DNA from: Heligmosomoides polygyrus polygyrus
Taxonomy: Eukaryota; Nematoda; Chromadorea; Rhabditida; Heligmosomidae
Direction of reading: 5' to 3'
Length of the DNA: 64,000 nt
Assembly (NCBI GenBank): GCA_947396885.1
Contig: OX377205.1
Coordinates: 67,180,969-67,244,968 of the forward strand
Shown: in pieces, positions 43,730-56,124 of the stretch
How the letters are laid out: every line of letters starts with the position of its first letter
How positions within the stretch are numbered: position 1 is the first letter of the stretch
Notes under the pieces: generated by a model
Databases searched by the model: none
Seen by the model: the letters and a program-made list of their open reading frames with translations, nothing else
Told to the model about the DNA's origin: nothing
Made by a program: the position numbers and the translations under genes

Positions 43730-45820
43730 GTACCGTTAACAAAGGCCAATCTTCGCTAACTGGTAGATCATGGATGTCTTTGCCCAGAGCGTAGAAGGAT
43801 CTTCCGTGAGGAACATATTGGTTACCTTTCCATGTCGTTGCGGGTTATGAGGGGTAGACCACTTCAACTGTGTCGAAAGCTGGAGGAAAAATGGTAGTCG
43901 AAGAGAACAAGTCCTGGTGAGCGCGGTGAATCAGGAACGGTAGTCCAACTATGCTTTGTCAGTTCAGGCTTGGTTGAGCCTTCAGTATGTGATCCAGGGC
44001 CGTCTTGCGGGAACTATCTATTTGCAATCTCTCAAAATTTCACTCTCAAAATTTGAATTAATCGGCAACCTTTCCATCACTCTTCATCTGTTAGCCTCTA
44101 AAATGTGTACCATTGGGCTTTGCCAAAACCACAGCACCGCTCTTTTCTCGAGCATATCGGGTTTCGAGATGTCTTCCCTCGTCCATTGGGTTGCTCCACT
44201 GAGCACGTTACGACAGAGTAGCAACTTCTTAGCACAGGCGATTAAGAAGGAGGATCAGCTCTGGGTGCATTTGAAAAAGGAGCGTTGTGTCTACGTAGCG
44301 ATCCACGTCGCACGAGTTTTCAAACGTCATCTTCGCCGTGCTGTCGACTCCAGCCCATTAGCTATGGGTGCCTGGATAACACCAACAGCGGTGACAGTTT
44401 GAGACTAAATTGGTGTGAATCCCGTTCCACGTTGTCGCGGAAATCCAACTCCCATCGTCGGGTGCCCAGAGCCTAGGTGAAATAACCAATATCATGAATT
44501 TTTAATACATGCTGCGTTCTAGAGGAACATGCTCTAGAACTCAAACGTTCTCTCTGTTAGTTCATTATATTTTAGATGCATCGATCAGATTCAATCGGGT
44601 TATGGAAAGTATGTTTGTTTATACTAAATATTTAAAGAATTTATTTATAGGAAACTTATTTATCATCAATAATAGACTTGTATGAGGAAGATGACGTACC
44701 GACGAAAGGCCGTGGCAGCCAATTATGGGATAGGAATAATCATTTGGAGTGTGTCTAAGGCGTGTCGTAGGAACACAGAGAGTCCATGGCACACTCCAGC
44801 GCACTTGATAATCGTCAGACCCAGCTTTCATCGAAATCCTTGTTCCACTGTAATTCGGCAATGGGTGACAAGATCAAAGATGACAATGGCTGGCGCCCTT
44901 TAAGCCGCTCCGAGACGGTTCAGCTGCGGTGGGACTCCAGACGGAAGGCGACGTGGATCGAGGAGATCCACTGCGCGGTTTCTGGGTTAATACTGGCCGT
45001 GTAAGCGCCTTTGCCAGTCACCTCGACAGCAGGACCTCACTGCCCCACTTCGCGCACAATGCCAGCTCGTCGCGCAACGGCCCTGTCGTCACTCTCGCCG
45101 TCATCGCTGCCCGTCACGTCTTAATCCTCTTCCGGTCCCCACTTCGGACTTGAACAGCAACCAGCTCTCATGGCGTTAAAATTCGTTCATTCCCGAGCCT
45201 CGCTCTTACGATAGTTTTGCTGAATGGCTGTTGCTTGAAGCAACTCCCTTCATAAAGGCTATTTGTAAGGACCACCACGAATGCTTCAGGTTGCTTATTG
45301 TTCTCGTTTAAGCTTGCGAACTCGGAAAAATATGCGATGCGGAATATGTTACCCGCAATAACTTGCTACCCAACATGAAGAGTTGGTCTCAGAATTACTG
45401 CGAGAGTGATCTCTTGCTTCCGTCAGGCTTTCTATTCCAGAAGATTTATCCGCCAATGACACAGTATCCCATCCTCTAGCAGATTCTTGTCAATCTTCGC
45501 ATTGTTGCGAGGTTGAGCATCAGCACTACGCCACCTCTAGGCCATCTTCAGAAATGTAGTTTGGAACTTTCAACCAGCAAACTCTGAGTTTCAGTGAACT
45601 TCTTGATCGAGATCCGCCTTCTTTTTCGTATTCTGCCGCTCTCAGCCCAAGCAGATTAAAAAAGGGATCTTAAAGGTCCATAAACTAGTCAGGCTTGTAA
45701 AGCTCATCTAAACGAAGTTCCTGGCAAGGGTAACGAAGGCCAGCCCGTTCCGTTCTATTTCTCATCTGCCTATTCATGGATTCTGACTTCACTTCTAGAA
45801 CTAAGCAAGCTTAGATAAGC
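43730..45820. other. No gene recognised
   Basis: Several short frames, for example 43956-44402 and a GC-rich patch at 44880-45160, lack recognisable domains and splice structure. An unclassified repeat is likely but I cannot delimit it. Confidence 0.35.
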
Positions 45821-45989
45821 AACTCAATCCCGTCCGTGTCCGCTAGATACACAGCGGTGCTGTACCCTCGTTAGGGATTCGAATGTCGGTGGTGTTAACG
45901 AGCGGGCGCACAATGCTCTTCCTCGATCCGCGTGGCTCCCGGGGTCGGATGAGACTGAAAATTGGCCGATTTCACAGCAGGTAGTCGAT

Positions 45990-46361
45990 GAGGTGGATTT
46001 TTCCCCAGCCTGCTCCAATTCTCCTCCTTTGGAGGGACGCGCTCGCTACGGCGCGATTCAGTGGGCAATTAGCGAGCCGAGATCGTTTCCTCCTCACTTT
46101 CGATCTCACTCGGCCAGTCATCATGTTTCTCCACCAACGATCTGTCTTTCCATTCAGCTTGATTCCTTTAGCCGTGTGGAATACTGCAGAGCTTGTCAGT
46201 CACCCGCATTTGTTCGCATTCGATGGCAGATTCCCTATTTCCTAAATGTGGAAGCCCGCTCAACCTTAACGAGAGTTGAGCTCAATGTCGCTATCCTCCA
46301 GCACCCTTTACACGTCTTCATTTTCGGCTTTAACGAACACATGGATTGCATTCTTGAATAG
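45990..46361 (+). other. Unrecognised overlapping ORFs
   Basis: Two overlapping plus-strand frames (85 and 122 codons) share this stretch. Neither shows a motif I know. The flanks to 47820 hold only short frames and no recognised repeat. Confidence 0.2.
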
Positions 46362-47824
46362 ATGGGAGAACAAAACCTGCTGAGACAGGGAGGTCGGCCA
46401 CACTCTGTAGAACTGGCCTAAACAAGGAACTTAAAACCTATGGTAGTCAATTGATAGTAGCAATCAGGAATGAGTGATAATTTATCATGCATTCCGTTGG
46501 GTCGGTTCGAAGGTTTCCGCCGCTTTTTAGATTTAGACCATTTTCACCGTCGATGGCGAACTCAATTATAGTCGTAGAAAATAAATTTGGAGATTCTTTA
46601 TTTATAAATTTGCACTTAATTCTGCTGAGCCATGCTGATGCGGTGTTGGATTGGGAGCCTCTCAGCATTCCTCAAATTGGGGTGATGGCTTATCAATCCA
46701 ATGATAACCACTCAAGGGAACAACGGAGCAGCACACCTCGTAGCTTCCAAATGAAGCCCGATTGTTAGTTATGGATGGGCTTAATTATATAGGAGTAGTT
46801 TACGAGAGGCAATAGAAGCTTTGATAAGAGCGAAGCCTGATAATTAGATCAGAGTGTTGAAAAAATGTATCAAACACAGAAGCGAACAAAATATGTGTGT
46901 TTTTAGGCTTTCGAGTACAACTTTGGACAAGTTATATGAAGCTTCCGAGACTTTTAAAAAGCAATGATTCTATGCATAGATCCTTCGCCTTTAAACAAGA
47001 TATATGCAAAACGTAAGATGGATATTGGTTTGGTAGAAATTTCCAGTTAGTTTTTTAAAGTTTTTGGCGGAAGGTTTCGTAGTTAAAATAAATAAAGCGG
47101 CAAAATGTGTCATAAATTTCGAGCAGTCATCAAATGTTTATGTCTATTAAGAAAACGAAGAGCTGTATGGTACGTCTTGTTTCGCCTTCGTCTTCATACA
47201 AAACACGTTTAGAATTCGTTACCCAGAAGCTGATCAGTGAAGAAGATAACTTTCAAGCCTTTTAAAACCCAAAGAGAGTGATTATTCCTCCCAAATTTTC
47301 CTCGAAAATTTTCTTAAACTTAATTTTGAGCGGCCAAATCGAAGCTCATGAGAAGGCATCAAACTTTTCTGTGCTAACGCGGGATGGAACTAAGGAAGGT
47401 GGTCGCTGGCAAACATTTCAAAGGATGTCTAGTGCCGAACAAAGTGAGAACCTTGGGAGATCATCGAAGCGCTAAACAAGGGGGAAAATGGACATCACTG
47501 TTCTTTCTTAAAACAACGACGCAGCTCAACATCGGGTAACCGACCTGCTTGAAAAGAAGACCAGGAAGAGGTTTAATATTTTCCCGTTCAACATATAAAG
47601 CGAGGGCAGAACACTATTTCCAAACTTCACTTCTCACACAAACCATGGACGAACACACAGAAACCTTTCAATGAACCTTACCTTCTTGTTCCAGCTTCCC
47701 GTCCTAAAGGGGTGAACCTATATGTATGCAGGTGTATGTAAGACGATTGTGCACCTGCCCTGACATTGCCCGACGCAGGCAAGGGCTATGCATTCCGCTA
47801 GCGTCGCCCGCACGTGTTTGCATG

Positions 47825-48100
47825 AGGCTAGCCGAAAAGTCTTGGAACAAAAAATCTTTTTTATTCACGAATAGTTTTCTAAATACAAACTAGGCATCAA
47901 CAATATATTCACCATAGAGCGATGTAACCATCTCCCATCTGCTCGGCAAATCGCCGATTCCTTTCGTCCAGAAATCACCGGATTGCGAATTGAAGAAGTT
48001 CTCGACTGTCATAATACTCACTGACCCAGAATTTTTGAATTTTTTCCAGAAAATTCCGAAGTTTTCAAAATTTTGTTTCAAGACTTTTCGGCCAGTCTAA
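47825..48100 (-). mobile_element. Miniature mariner (deletion derivative)
   Basis: Inverted termini built on GCCGAAAAGTCTTG (left near 47831, right near 48090). The ~275-bp body keeps only the last ~40 residues of a transposase on the minus strand: FFNSQSGDFWTKGIGDLPSRW followed by EYIVD. Boundaries are good to a few bases. Confidence 0.8.
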
Positions 48101-49048
48101 CAATACATCTAATTTGCAGTAAACGGAATATCAAGAAAGATGTTGTGAGAGCGTCGGGCAGGTCGCACTCATTCTTTCGTTCAATCATTCTAGCAGATGC
48201 TTTTGGGGCAAAATCGGATATTTCAGGGACGAGCAAGATTTGAAGGCGGTTAGTTCAGTCCGAATTTTTCGGAGAAGTTACTGCAGATTGTGGGAGCGAT
48301 GGATGCTTCTGCACTGGGGTATTCTATTTCCAATATAGAAAAAACAACAGTGTCCAACTGCCATCTGACAGGGTGTCAGAGCATAAGGCATACAGAAACT
48401 ACAAGTGAATCTGCTTCGTTTATTGAAAGTGGTTCTACAAGGCACTTCCCATAGTTCCCATAAGGCTAAGCTTTTTCTTGTCCCTCTCCATCTTTTTTCA
48501 TCATCCCCATCGCTTTTGGGACTACTCGAGCGCGATTTACACCAGTCTTTTACAGGATTCTTTTTGGAAAACTCCTCCCCAATGTGGCGTTCAAATTTCA
48601 ACTTTGTTCTGACCCACCCTTTCCAAGGTCATCGATATAGGGGGCTCTACACAAAAGCGAAGAATTTCTACAGTCCCAACAGCCACAGCACCTTATATGT
48701 CCCGTGACCGTTCAAACTGTGTATTTTCACAACCAACTGGATTTCAAACGGTTCAAACCAGTTGATAATCTTTTTCGAAGAAGGGACGATTTGCGAATAT
48801 CGAAAAGGCAGATAGTCTCGGCCCTCCCTACTAGTTCCCTTTATGCCCTTTGTGGCCTTTTCCGTGTTCTTGCCTCGGGATTGTTCTCACAGTCAACTTT
48901 TTCTAGAATTCAGTAATAGTCGCTTATAAATGTCACAGAAATGACAACATATGAGGGCAATTTATTCTTGAAAAGGACGTCAAAGGCTTCGTTTGTGTGG
49001 CCGTTTAAAATACAACGTGATCATGTAACCCATTCCAAAGCAATATTC
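48101..49048. other. No gene recognised
   Basis: Overlapping plus and minus frames near 48280-48710 have no recognised domain. Confidence 0.35.
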
Positions 49049-49442
49049 ATACGAGACCAATTATCCAATTACGAGGTTGGACTTTCCATCAAGGTCTGCA
49101 TGGGAAGTGAAGGTGGAGTTTCCTCGAATGTCTCCCTACGACGCTGCCGCTTTCTGTTGTCATGAGTACAAATGAAAGATTGGTAACAGCACGGCATTGG
49201 CGCCTCCCTAAGTTCCCAAGCATTTCTTTTCCACAGGTTTCTCAGTATCCTCTTCCACTGAAACAGTCATTTACAGCGTGTTCTGTCAACGGCGTAACTT
49301 TCATTTCCCTTGTTCCAAGAACTTCCAACTATAATTGAGGGTGCGACTTGCTGAAAAAGCCTGGGTGAGCAGCATTCGAGGAGACCCCACCTTCGCTTTC
49401 CATGCAGACCTTGATTGAAAGTCCAACCGAAGCAACTGGTCT
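49049..49442. repeat. Small foldback element
   Basis: Arms 49049-49128 and 49363-49442 are reverse complements with scattered changes, sharing GGTTGGACTTTC, ATCAAGGTCTGCATGG and TCCTCGAATG blocks. The ~235-bp loop has no gene. Confidence 0.65.
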
Positions 49443-50600
49443 CTCCGAAAGTCCATAGCGACGGATGTGTGCGATGCCCGTAAAAAGCGGCGAACAAGGA
49501 CCATCCGTTCGTTCAAGCGTAAACCGTCGCGTTCTTTTTTCGTGGTGGATTCGCCCACCATTATCCCTCGTCCCTTTGAGTGCAAGCCTCTGTTCGAACG
49601 ACTACAATACGAGCCATCGCTTAGGGTCCCACCGATATATGTTGTCGATAACTCGCATTGGTACAGTCCTCAACACAATTTAGTAAAAGTCATCAAAAAT
49701 AATAGCGTTCTCCGGAACCGACCTGCAGCGTAGTTAGCTGAAGACGCTAGCAACTCGGGACCGGATCTACCTGAAACCTCCCAATCAAGCACCACTCCTG
49801 ACTAAAACTTGATCCTATCTGCTTCTAGTTGAGGATTTCGTGAGTTAACCGTATGATTGAGAACAAGGCCCCAAACGTGGGAGAAAATTCTTTCAGGACC
49901 CAGTGCTCTTAGAAAGAACCTGGGGCGGGTCATCGCCCAAAATACAGAGGTGCAAGCAACACAACCGGTGCTTAGGGCGACCGAAATTTCAGTGTTCAAT
50001 CCGTGGTAATTAGTTGAAAAATGGAGAAAGCCGGGCCTAAAATTGAGGACAGATCTATGGGATTCATACGGAACCTGTTGTATACCGAAAGTTATTCAGT
50101 GGAGAATGATGCTGTGTTTCTTTGGTTATAAGTGCTTCTGTACTTCTGAATTTATACCCATATAAGCGGCATTTACAATAACATTTTAATCGACATCGCA
50201 GTGCATGGAACGATCTCTCCATATAAACAACATATTGACAAACTCATTGATTTCCAGAACCAAGATAAACTCAAGATAAACTTAAAAGTGTTGGCTGAGA
50301 TCGAGTGATAAGAATCTTATGCTCATTCAAAGAAGTTTTTCTAGCAACACTCTGTAAAAGTGTTTCTTTCTGCTTCGTTAACAGCAGGTGTTGCGTCGTA
50401 TTTGAAACGCCCATTTTATTTCGAAGGATTCAAACCAAGAAGTGATCAGTTCAAAACGAAGCATCTTGAAAAAATGAAAAAGAGCTCAGCTTATAGTGAT
50501 GGTACTATGTAGTGGCATTTACTATACGTTTATTCTCTGATCTGTTACTGACCGGAATGCACTAGAGAATGTACCACGGTGGAAGATAGAGCAGAGTGTT
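49443..50600. other. No gene recognised
   Basis: Short frames only; AT-rich from 50030 to 50600. Confidence 0.4.
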
Positions 50601-50601
50601 A

Positions 50602-53557
50602 GGCTGAGTCGCAAATTTTGCAACAAAATTTGTCTTTCTGCAAGAAGTGAGGCTAAGACAAAATAAAAATAATTTATTTTATTTCATTTACGCAGAGGCA
50701 GACCCAAGCCATCTTGATTTGTATTCAAAATGAGGTTGAACTCCCTTGTGCCTCTGCAGGTGAAGAAAGTTGTTCTGGGTCGCGATTTTACAACCGCAGC
50801 ATGGAGTCTGAGTTTGCCCCCATTTTATTCCTTTCAAAGCTGAACCGAAAAAGCGAAGTGGGTTAATAGAAACCTTGTCCGTGTGCATTTTGAAAAACAT
50901 AAGAAGATCGAATATTTTTTTCCTACTGTGAAGACTTGGCAAAGACAGCATTTTTGGCCCTCTCAGCACTTTGGTATCTGGTAGTAACTGATGCCGTAGC
51001 ATCTCATCTTAGGCTGAGAGTAAAGCTGTTTTGAACGCTCTCCAGAAGTCTGATGTCTTTTTTCTTTGTACACTACCACGCATGTCCTTTGGTCAATTGC
51101 CGAAAAAGCAGCTCTGGAGCGTTCAAAGCGGCTTTTTAAATAACTTTTTAAAAAGTCAAGTACTTTTGAAAATAATCGTATATTTGAGCTTAGCAACTCG
51201 AGCTCTATCTCTGTAGAGCGAGCAACAGATTGTAAAGTGAGCGCTTGGGGAGATTTATCGGAAATTTCTGGCTGTCCTAATCAAAAAACTGTTCTAAGAC
51301 TGTCCAGCTTGCTATTAGAGTGCTCCGTGAAGAATGCATACAGAATCGAACCTATCAATCAAATAGGCGCGGCAGCCTGTAGAGTGACCGTTTGAAGAGT
51401 TTTATCAGAAATTCCCGGCCACCCTTCTCAGGAATTGTTCTGAGACTGTCCAGCTTGCCTTTGGAGTTTGTGAGTGTCGGAAACGCAAACATGGGCGAGT
51501 AAGGGCTGAAGAAACTTTACAGGTTCCCGTCCGCCGCTTTAAAATAGCAGATGGGGCGCAAAAGCAGTTTAGGCAGCTGGGCATCTATGAGCAAGTTATC
51601 GTAAGGTGTCTTCAGTGTTCTGCTCGCTCACGCATTTTGAGGCCGTTAGCTCGTCGCGTCTCCCCGCAGTGGTCCACCGATGTCGGAAAAAATGCGTCAC
51701 ACAACCCTCACCCGCATTTTCGCAGCGTTCTAACTTAGTCATTCATCAGCTACACCGTTGTGTTTTAGATCACGCCAAGAAACTTGTGCTGCCTACAATG
51801 TCCTCGAGTTGCATTCGGAAAGATTCGAACTTGATAGAGATATTGCGCTACAAACTCGCCCGCGCGTGCACTTGCGAGCAGCCGCCCACTCGATTGATAG
51901 GTTTTCTTCTATATGCATTGTTCACAGTGCACTCTAAAGTTTCGCCGAGACAGTGTGCAGAAACTCCTGAGAAGGGCGGCTGGGAATTTCCGATAAATCA
52001 CCTCAAACGGTCACTCTACAGGATGCCGCGCCTATTTGATTGAAAGGTTCGATTCTGTATGCATTGTTAACGACGCGCTCCAGAGGCATGCTAGGGAGTC
52101 TTAGAACAATTCCTGATTGGAACCGTTAGGAATTTCCGATAAATCTCCTCAAGCGCTGTTGCTCATTGATTGTGTCGGGCCTATACGCATTGTTCAACTC
52201 TAATGAGATTTATATGTCAAAAGATAGAGCTTAAGTTGCTGAGCTCAAATATGTGCTTATTTTTACAAGTACTTGTTTTTTAAAGGTATTTAAAAAAGCC
52301 GCTTTGGAACGCTTCAAAGCGGCTTTTTCGGCAATTGACCAAAGGACATGCATAGTACTGTACGGTTGAAGATGGTGTTCCGCACTCTACGATGGGCCTT
52401 ACATATGTCTTACATGCCTGAAGAAGAATATGAGGACCTCTGCTTCTCAAGGTTTCAAAAAGGCTGTAGTTTGTCATGATTGACTTAAACCAAGTGGTTG
52501 TCGTTAGTTTCTCCTACTACTTTTAATTCATTGTGTGGACTCCATTTCTGTGGAATGCACTCGGTTTCAATCTGAAGAAGTCGTCAACCACTGTCGTGTC
52601 ATCATCGACTTCGGTGAAGCGGCTACGTCGGAGGAAGTGATTCCTCCACTGGAACAGATGCTAGTCGCACGGCGCAGACGCACACACTCCTGCGGCAACG
52701 CCGCTCACCGCTGTGGTTAAGGATAGGGCAGCGGCAACGCCACAGAACTGCGCGGGGGCCTTAAGCCGTATGAGGGTTTGCTGATTTTCGCCCAGTTTCA
52801 GAAAAGAAGAGTTTTCTCAATGATTTATTGCCACCGTCTGAAGGATGTATGGGGTCAACGTTGCCGCTGTGAAATAAACTTCGGCTCGTGTCGACTCTTT
52901 CTCCACTAATTTTTGCTGGATCTGGCCTAGATGTTATCAGAAGCGAGCGTCGATGATGGCTTGACCTTCCAGCCATTGCTATCCGACTGTATTGTTACTA
53001 TAATGTGCCCTTTTTTCATCGCTGCTAAAGAATTGATCCAGGCCCGCTTGCTTGAACCGTTCCAGGAGCTCTAGGCAGTCGGAAACGCAGCAGTATGTTC
53101 GAGTTTCCTTAGTGGACGAGCGACGGTTCACTGAGAAGCGTGAGGATCAGCGGTCAGCTCTTGTGAGGAATGGGAAGACCCGACTTGATGGGTTTGTGCA
53201 GACGCCTTAAGTTTACGGCAGATGGTCGTCCCGAGAATGGATTGTCTTTTGTGGCCTTCTGGGCGAAAAGGAGCTTCTGGCAGCGTCTCCAACAATTTAT
53301 TCGGTCGGGAATGAACTTACCGGCGACTTAGTGAGTGTGCTTGACCGCCATCGCTGGGTTGCTTCAGTGCTTCAACTGATTGAAAATGATGACACGCACT
53401 TTTTTCCACTTCGAGTGGTCATCGTCCTGCAGAATAGAACTCTTCAATAACGCAGTGTTCGCTAGGAAACAAGTCGCTTCAAACAAATTATAACTCTTCA
53501 GCGACTTTGCTCTGAATCGCGAAGAAACAGAAACATTGCAAAATTTATGACCCAACC
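50602..53557 (-). pseudogene. Decayed mariner interrupted by foldback element A
   Basis: Left end GGCTGAGTCGCAAATTTTGC at 50602 and right end TTGCAAAATTTATGACCCAACC at 53557 are inverted copies of the termini of the 21397-22483 mariner, with TA outside each. Minus-strand coding near 52540-52620 preserves the transposase C-terminal block (EVDDDTTVVDDF). The middle is displaced by element A (51068-52363). A minus-strand frame at 50688-51002 with CxxC...LQRH...H near its end does not belong to mariner and is unexplained. Confidence 0.7.
51068..52363. mobile_element. Long foldback element A
   Basis: Outer arms GTACACTACCACGCATGTCC (51068) and its near-complement ending at 52363 continue inward through TTTGGTCAATTGCCGAAAAAGC and AAAGCGGCTTTTT blocks to the GAGCTCTATCT block. 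A second pair of arms lies inside: CGAACCTATCAATCAAATAGGCGCGGC near 51350-51380 against its complement near 52025-52050. The rest shares ordered blocks with element B (GAGGCCGTTAGCTC, AACCCTCACCCGCATTTT, CTACACCGTTGTGTTT). No protein-coding frame was recognised. It sits within a decayed mariner. Confidence 0.75.
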
Positions 53558-54170
53558 TAGAGTGTAGGAAGCACGTTACTCGTTGGTACATCGTCATGCC
53601 CTTTTCTCCAGTTTTCTTCATTTGCTGCTTACAATTACTTTCTATGACGGCGGAGATTTTAAGCAATCTAACCCTCCATCAAATCTAATAATTGAGTTTT
53701 GGCTTTGTTTTTTCTTGGCTGTCTTCATACCTACTTCCAGGCATTGTGATGGCACATCGTCATAGAGGTGCGATAACAAAATTATTTAGATGTTTGTAAA
53801 TTCAAACCATGCTGTGATATTTGTCATAGTATTCATAATTGCCTCTGTACTAGGAGAAGGTGTAATTTGTCAACGGTTTACAATGTCCTGTTTAGAACGA
53901 AATTGTTAGATGGTTCAGCCTTTAATGGCGTTTCCATTCAGAATTCAGTCTTCGCCGACCTTAGCCTTCCGAACGTCGTCTTAAGTCAATGCAGAAAATC
54001 CGAAGCCATCTGCCGACCCAACGCCTGTGCGGAGCGATATCGTCCATAAGTTAACAAACGGTGACTGAGTATCACTGTACAACCAACCATTCCTCAGCGA
54101 GTACTCTGTGTAAACAATTGCCACTCTACACTGGAGAAAGTTTAAGCCCAAAACTCATTAACCGGATTGT
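53558..54170. other. No gene recognised
   Basis: A 60-codon plus-strand frame (53867-54049) has no known motif. No repeat was identified. Confidence 0.35.
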
Positions 54171-54174
54171 TCAT

Positions 54175-54425
54175 AAGCCCTCATAACGACGTTTTGTTGC
54201 GATCAAAACACTAGCGCCAGGCGGGAGTTGAACCCGCACAGCCTGCTAACCGGGCAGGAATGCTCTACGCCATTGCACGACCGGCGCTGTTTGGTTGGAT
54301 GAAGTTTCCACACCTCGTGGAACCAATGGCGTAGGGATTTCTGCCCAGTTAACAGGTGGTGCTGGTTCGAGTCCCGCCTAGCACTAGAGTTTTGATCACG
54401 ACAACAAGCATCGTTACGAGAGCTT
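54175..54425. repeat. Hairpin element made of two inverted tRNA-like sequences
   Basis: Arms of about 115 bp (54175-54290 and 54310-54425) are reverse complements, each containing a tRNA-like sequence reading outward from a ~20-bp spacer. Outer ends pair AAGCCCTCATAACGACG with CGTTACGAGAGCTTA, and GCGATCAAAACACTAG with CTAGAGTTTTGATCACG. Relatives: 62948-63101 and one arm at 4270-4360. Confidence 0.75.
54213..54288 (-). tRNA. tRNA-like sequence with complete cloverleaf (pseudo-tRNA)
   Basis: On the minus strand the acceptor stem AGCGCCG/TGGCGCT, a D-arm (GTGC/GCAT), the anticodon stem CCTGC/GCAGG and the T-arm GCGGG/CCCGC all pair. The loop CCGGTTA would place GGT as anticodon, but position 33 is C instead of the near-universal U. 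Its location inside a hairpin repeat and the degenerate twin on the other strand argue for a repeat-borne tRNA-like sequence and against a working tRNA-Thr gene. Confidence 0.4.
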
Positions 54426-54666
54426 ACAATCTTACTATCACTTCATGGCTTCATGCACTTATGTAGGAGGATGAAGCATACCTCTAGCGCTGAAGGTGTA
54501 AGTGTAGTTGTGTGCTGAATTATGTGTGGTGTGTGAAGCGTAAATGCAGACACTGGAGCATGTTTAATTCTGTATTTTATGTACTGTGGGGAATATAAAG
54601 ATGAAAAAGCAGAGAAAGTAACCACACTGGAAGCGCTAACATAATACTAGGAGGTGTGATAACTTA

Positions 54667-54950
54667 GGGCCCGTGTAGTGCATTCGCCCAGCTGTTCTCC
54701 GGTACCCGATACCACGTTCATGGTTCGGATTTCCCGCCCAGGCCAACAAACCAAGCCTTATATCCCTCCGAGGCGGATAAATTGATACCAGACCTGCTTG
54801 GAAAGGATAAAGCGCTGACTTGTTCATCGCTAGCGAACGCAAGTCACGGTGTGGCGAAATACGCACCCAAATCACCTCACGACATCCCGTAGAAGTAGAA
54901 TACGTGGCGCATCCCAAAAGGGATTGAGTAACGCCGTCCAGTATTCTTTT
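54667..54950 (+). mobile_element. tRNA-derived SINE copy
   Basis: Head GGCCCGTGTAGTGCATTCG, B box GGTTCGGATTTCCCGCCC, body blocks ending AAAAGGGATTGAGTAACGCCGTCC; aligns over its full length with 59569-59858. Confidence 0.8.
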
Positions 54951-54974
54951 AGCCTTCTATAACTACTTCGGAAG

Positions 54975-55235
54975 CGTTGTGGCATTGGCGAAGGAGACAC
55001 TAACTGTGTGGATTCCGACTCAAGGTTCTTGGTTCGGATTTTCCGTCTAGGCCAACCAAGCTCTCCATCTCCCCGGATGGGTGACTTGGTACCAGACCTG
55101 TCTGGAAAGGCAAAACACTGACTTGCTCATCGGATGGCCACCTGAACTCATTGCGCAGCCCTAGTGCCCAAATGCCTTCACGATATCTCGTAAAAGTAGG
55201 TATTGACTAACGCCAACCTTTATCCTTAATAACGG
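54975..55235 (+). mobile_element. tRNA-derived SINE copy, diverged
   Basis: B box GGTTCGGATTTTCCGTC, then GGCCAACCAAGC, GACTTGGTACCAGACCTGTC and a CCTTTATCCTT tail. The head is degenerate. In direct orientation right after the previous copy. Confidence 0.75.
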
Positions 55236-55620
55236 TTTGTTTCGCCACTGCCTTCTGACCTGTGGAAAGTATTCAGAACAACAGAGAAGAACTTGTCGAA
55301 AAATCTTAAATTTTGCTTGAGAAAAAAGGAGGAATGGAAGAAGAACGAATGGGGGAATAAAAATGGATGAATAAAAAGGTAGATTAATATTTGACGAGGA
55401 CAACATTTGGGTGATTTCAGAACAGAACAGAACATTTGTTGAGCCAAAAAAAAAAACATAAAATATGTCCAGCAGAAAACTGCAGCACTAGTTGGCTTTA
55501 TTTTAAGAATGGCAAAAGCAAAAAATGGAAATTATTGAGTCAAAATTGGTGCAAAATCAGTTAGCACAACAGATTACACCTAACGCTGGCTTTTTGAGGA
55601 TTACCTACTGGGGAGGGTCT
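55236..55620. other. No gene recognised
   Basis: A-rich plus strand with runs of AAAAAA; no frame or repeat could be assigned. Confidence 0.4.
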
Positions 55621-55724
55621 CAACATGGGAAGGTCGCACACTGCAGATGAGACCCTCCCCGTGTGTTGCTTTCTGTCTTCCCTGCGTCGATTATTGCAAT
55701 AAGTTCACCGTCGCTTTCACTTAC

Positions 55725-56021
55725 ACACCGCCCGTGGAAGTAGACCCAATTAGACCCCGCTGTCGCTTTCCTGAGGCTCGTGTTCCTTGGAATTTCATCG
55801 GTTCCGATCCTCCACTGTCGCGTCTCTCTCTCGCTTCTCCAGTTCGCCGATTTAGACTCCACTATGCTTCCAGGGAGTGGGATGCTGCTGAGCTGGACGG
55901 TGACGATGGAGGTGGCGGCGCTGCTCGGCGCACTTCCACTGCTCTCGCCCGTGCGGACGGCCGTCATTGAGAGAGCGAGCGTCCTCGAGTCGCCACGAGG
56001 TGAACACCAGCAATTTCCCAC
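55725..56021 (-). other. Possible coding exon of an unrecognised gene
   Basis: A GC-rich minus-strand frame of 99 codons ends exactly at a strong donor (TGT|GTAAGTG, 55724/55725). The frame is serine/threonine-rich and begins on GTG; the first ATG is codon 19. Two plus-strand frames overlap it, so the coding strand is not certain. No downstream exon was identified in 54-55.7 kb. Confidence 0.3.
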
Positions 56022-56124
56022 GTCGCTTTCTAATCCGCGCTGCTTTCTTCAGCCTTCAATCGATCTTCAGAATGGTCACTTCGGCATTTCTATGACGTCC
56101 CTGCATTGTCTTTTGGCCGTGATC

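Noticed and set aside
54213..54288. Functional tRNA-Thr gene
   Set aside because: The cloverleaf is complete, but position 33 is C, the sequence lies in an inverted repeat and it has a decayed mirror copy; kept only as a tRNA-like repeat.
55725..56021. MGNC-type N-myristoylation start on a minus-strand ORF
   Set aside because: The first codon is GTG, not ATG, so the MGNC start is only a translation convention; the first true ATG is codon 19.
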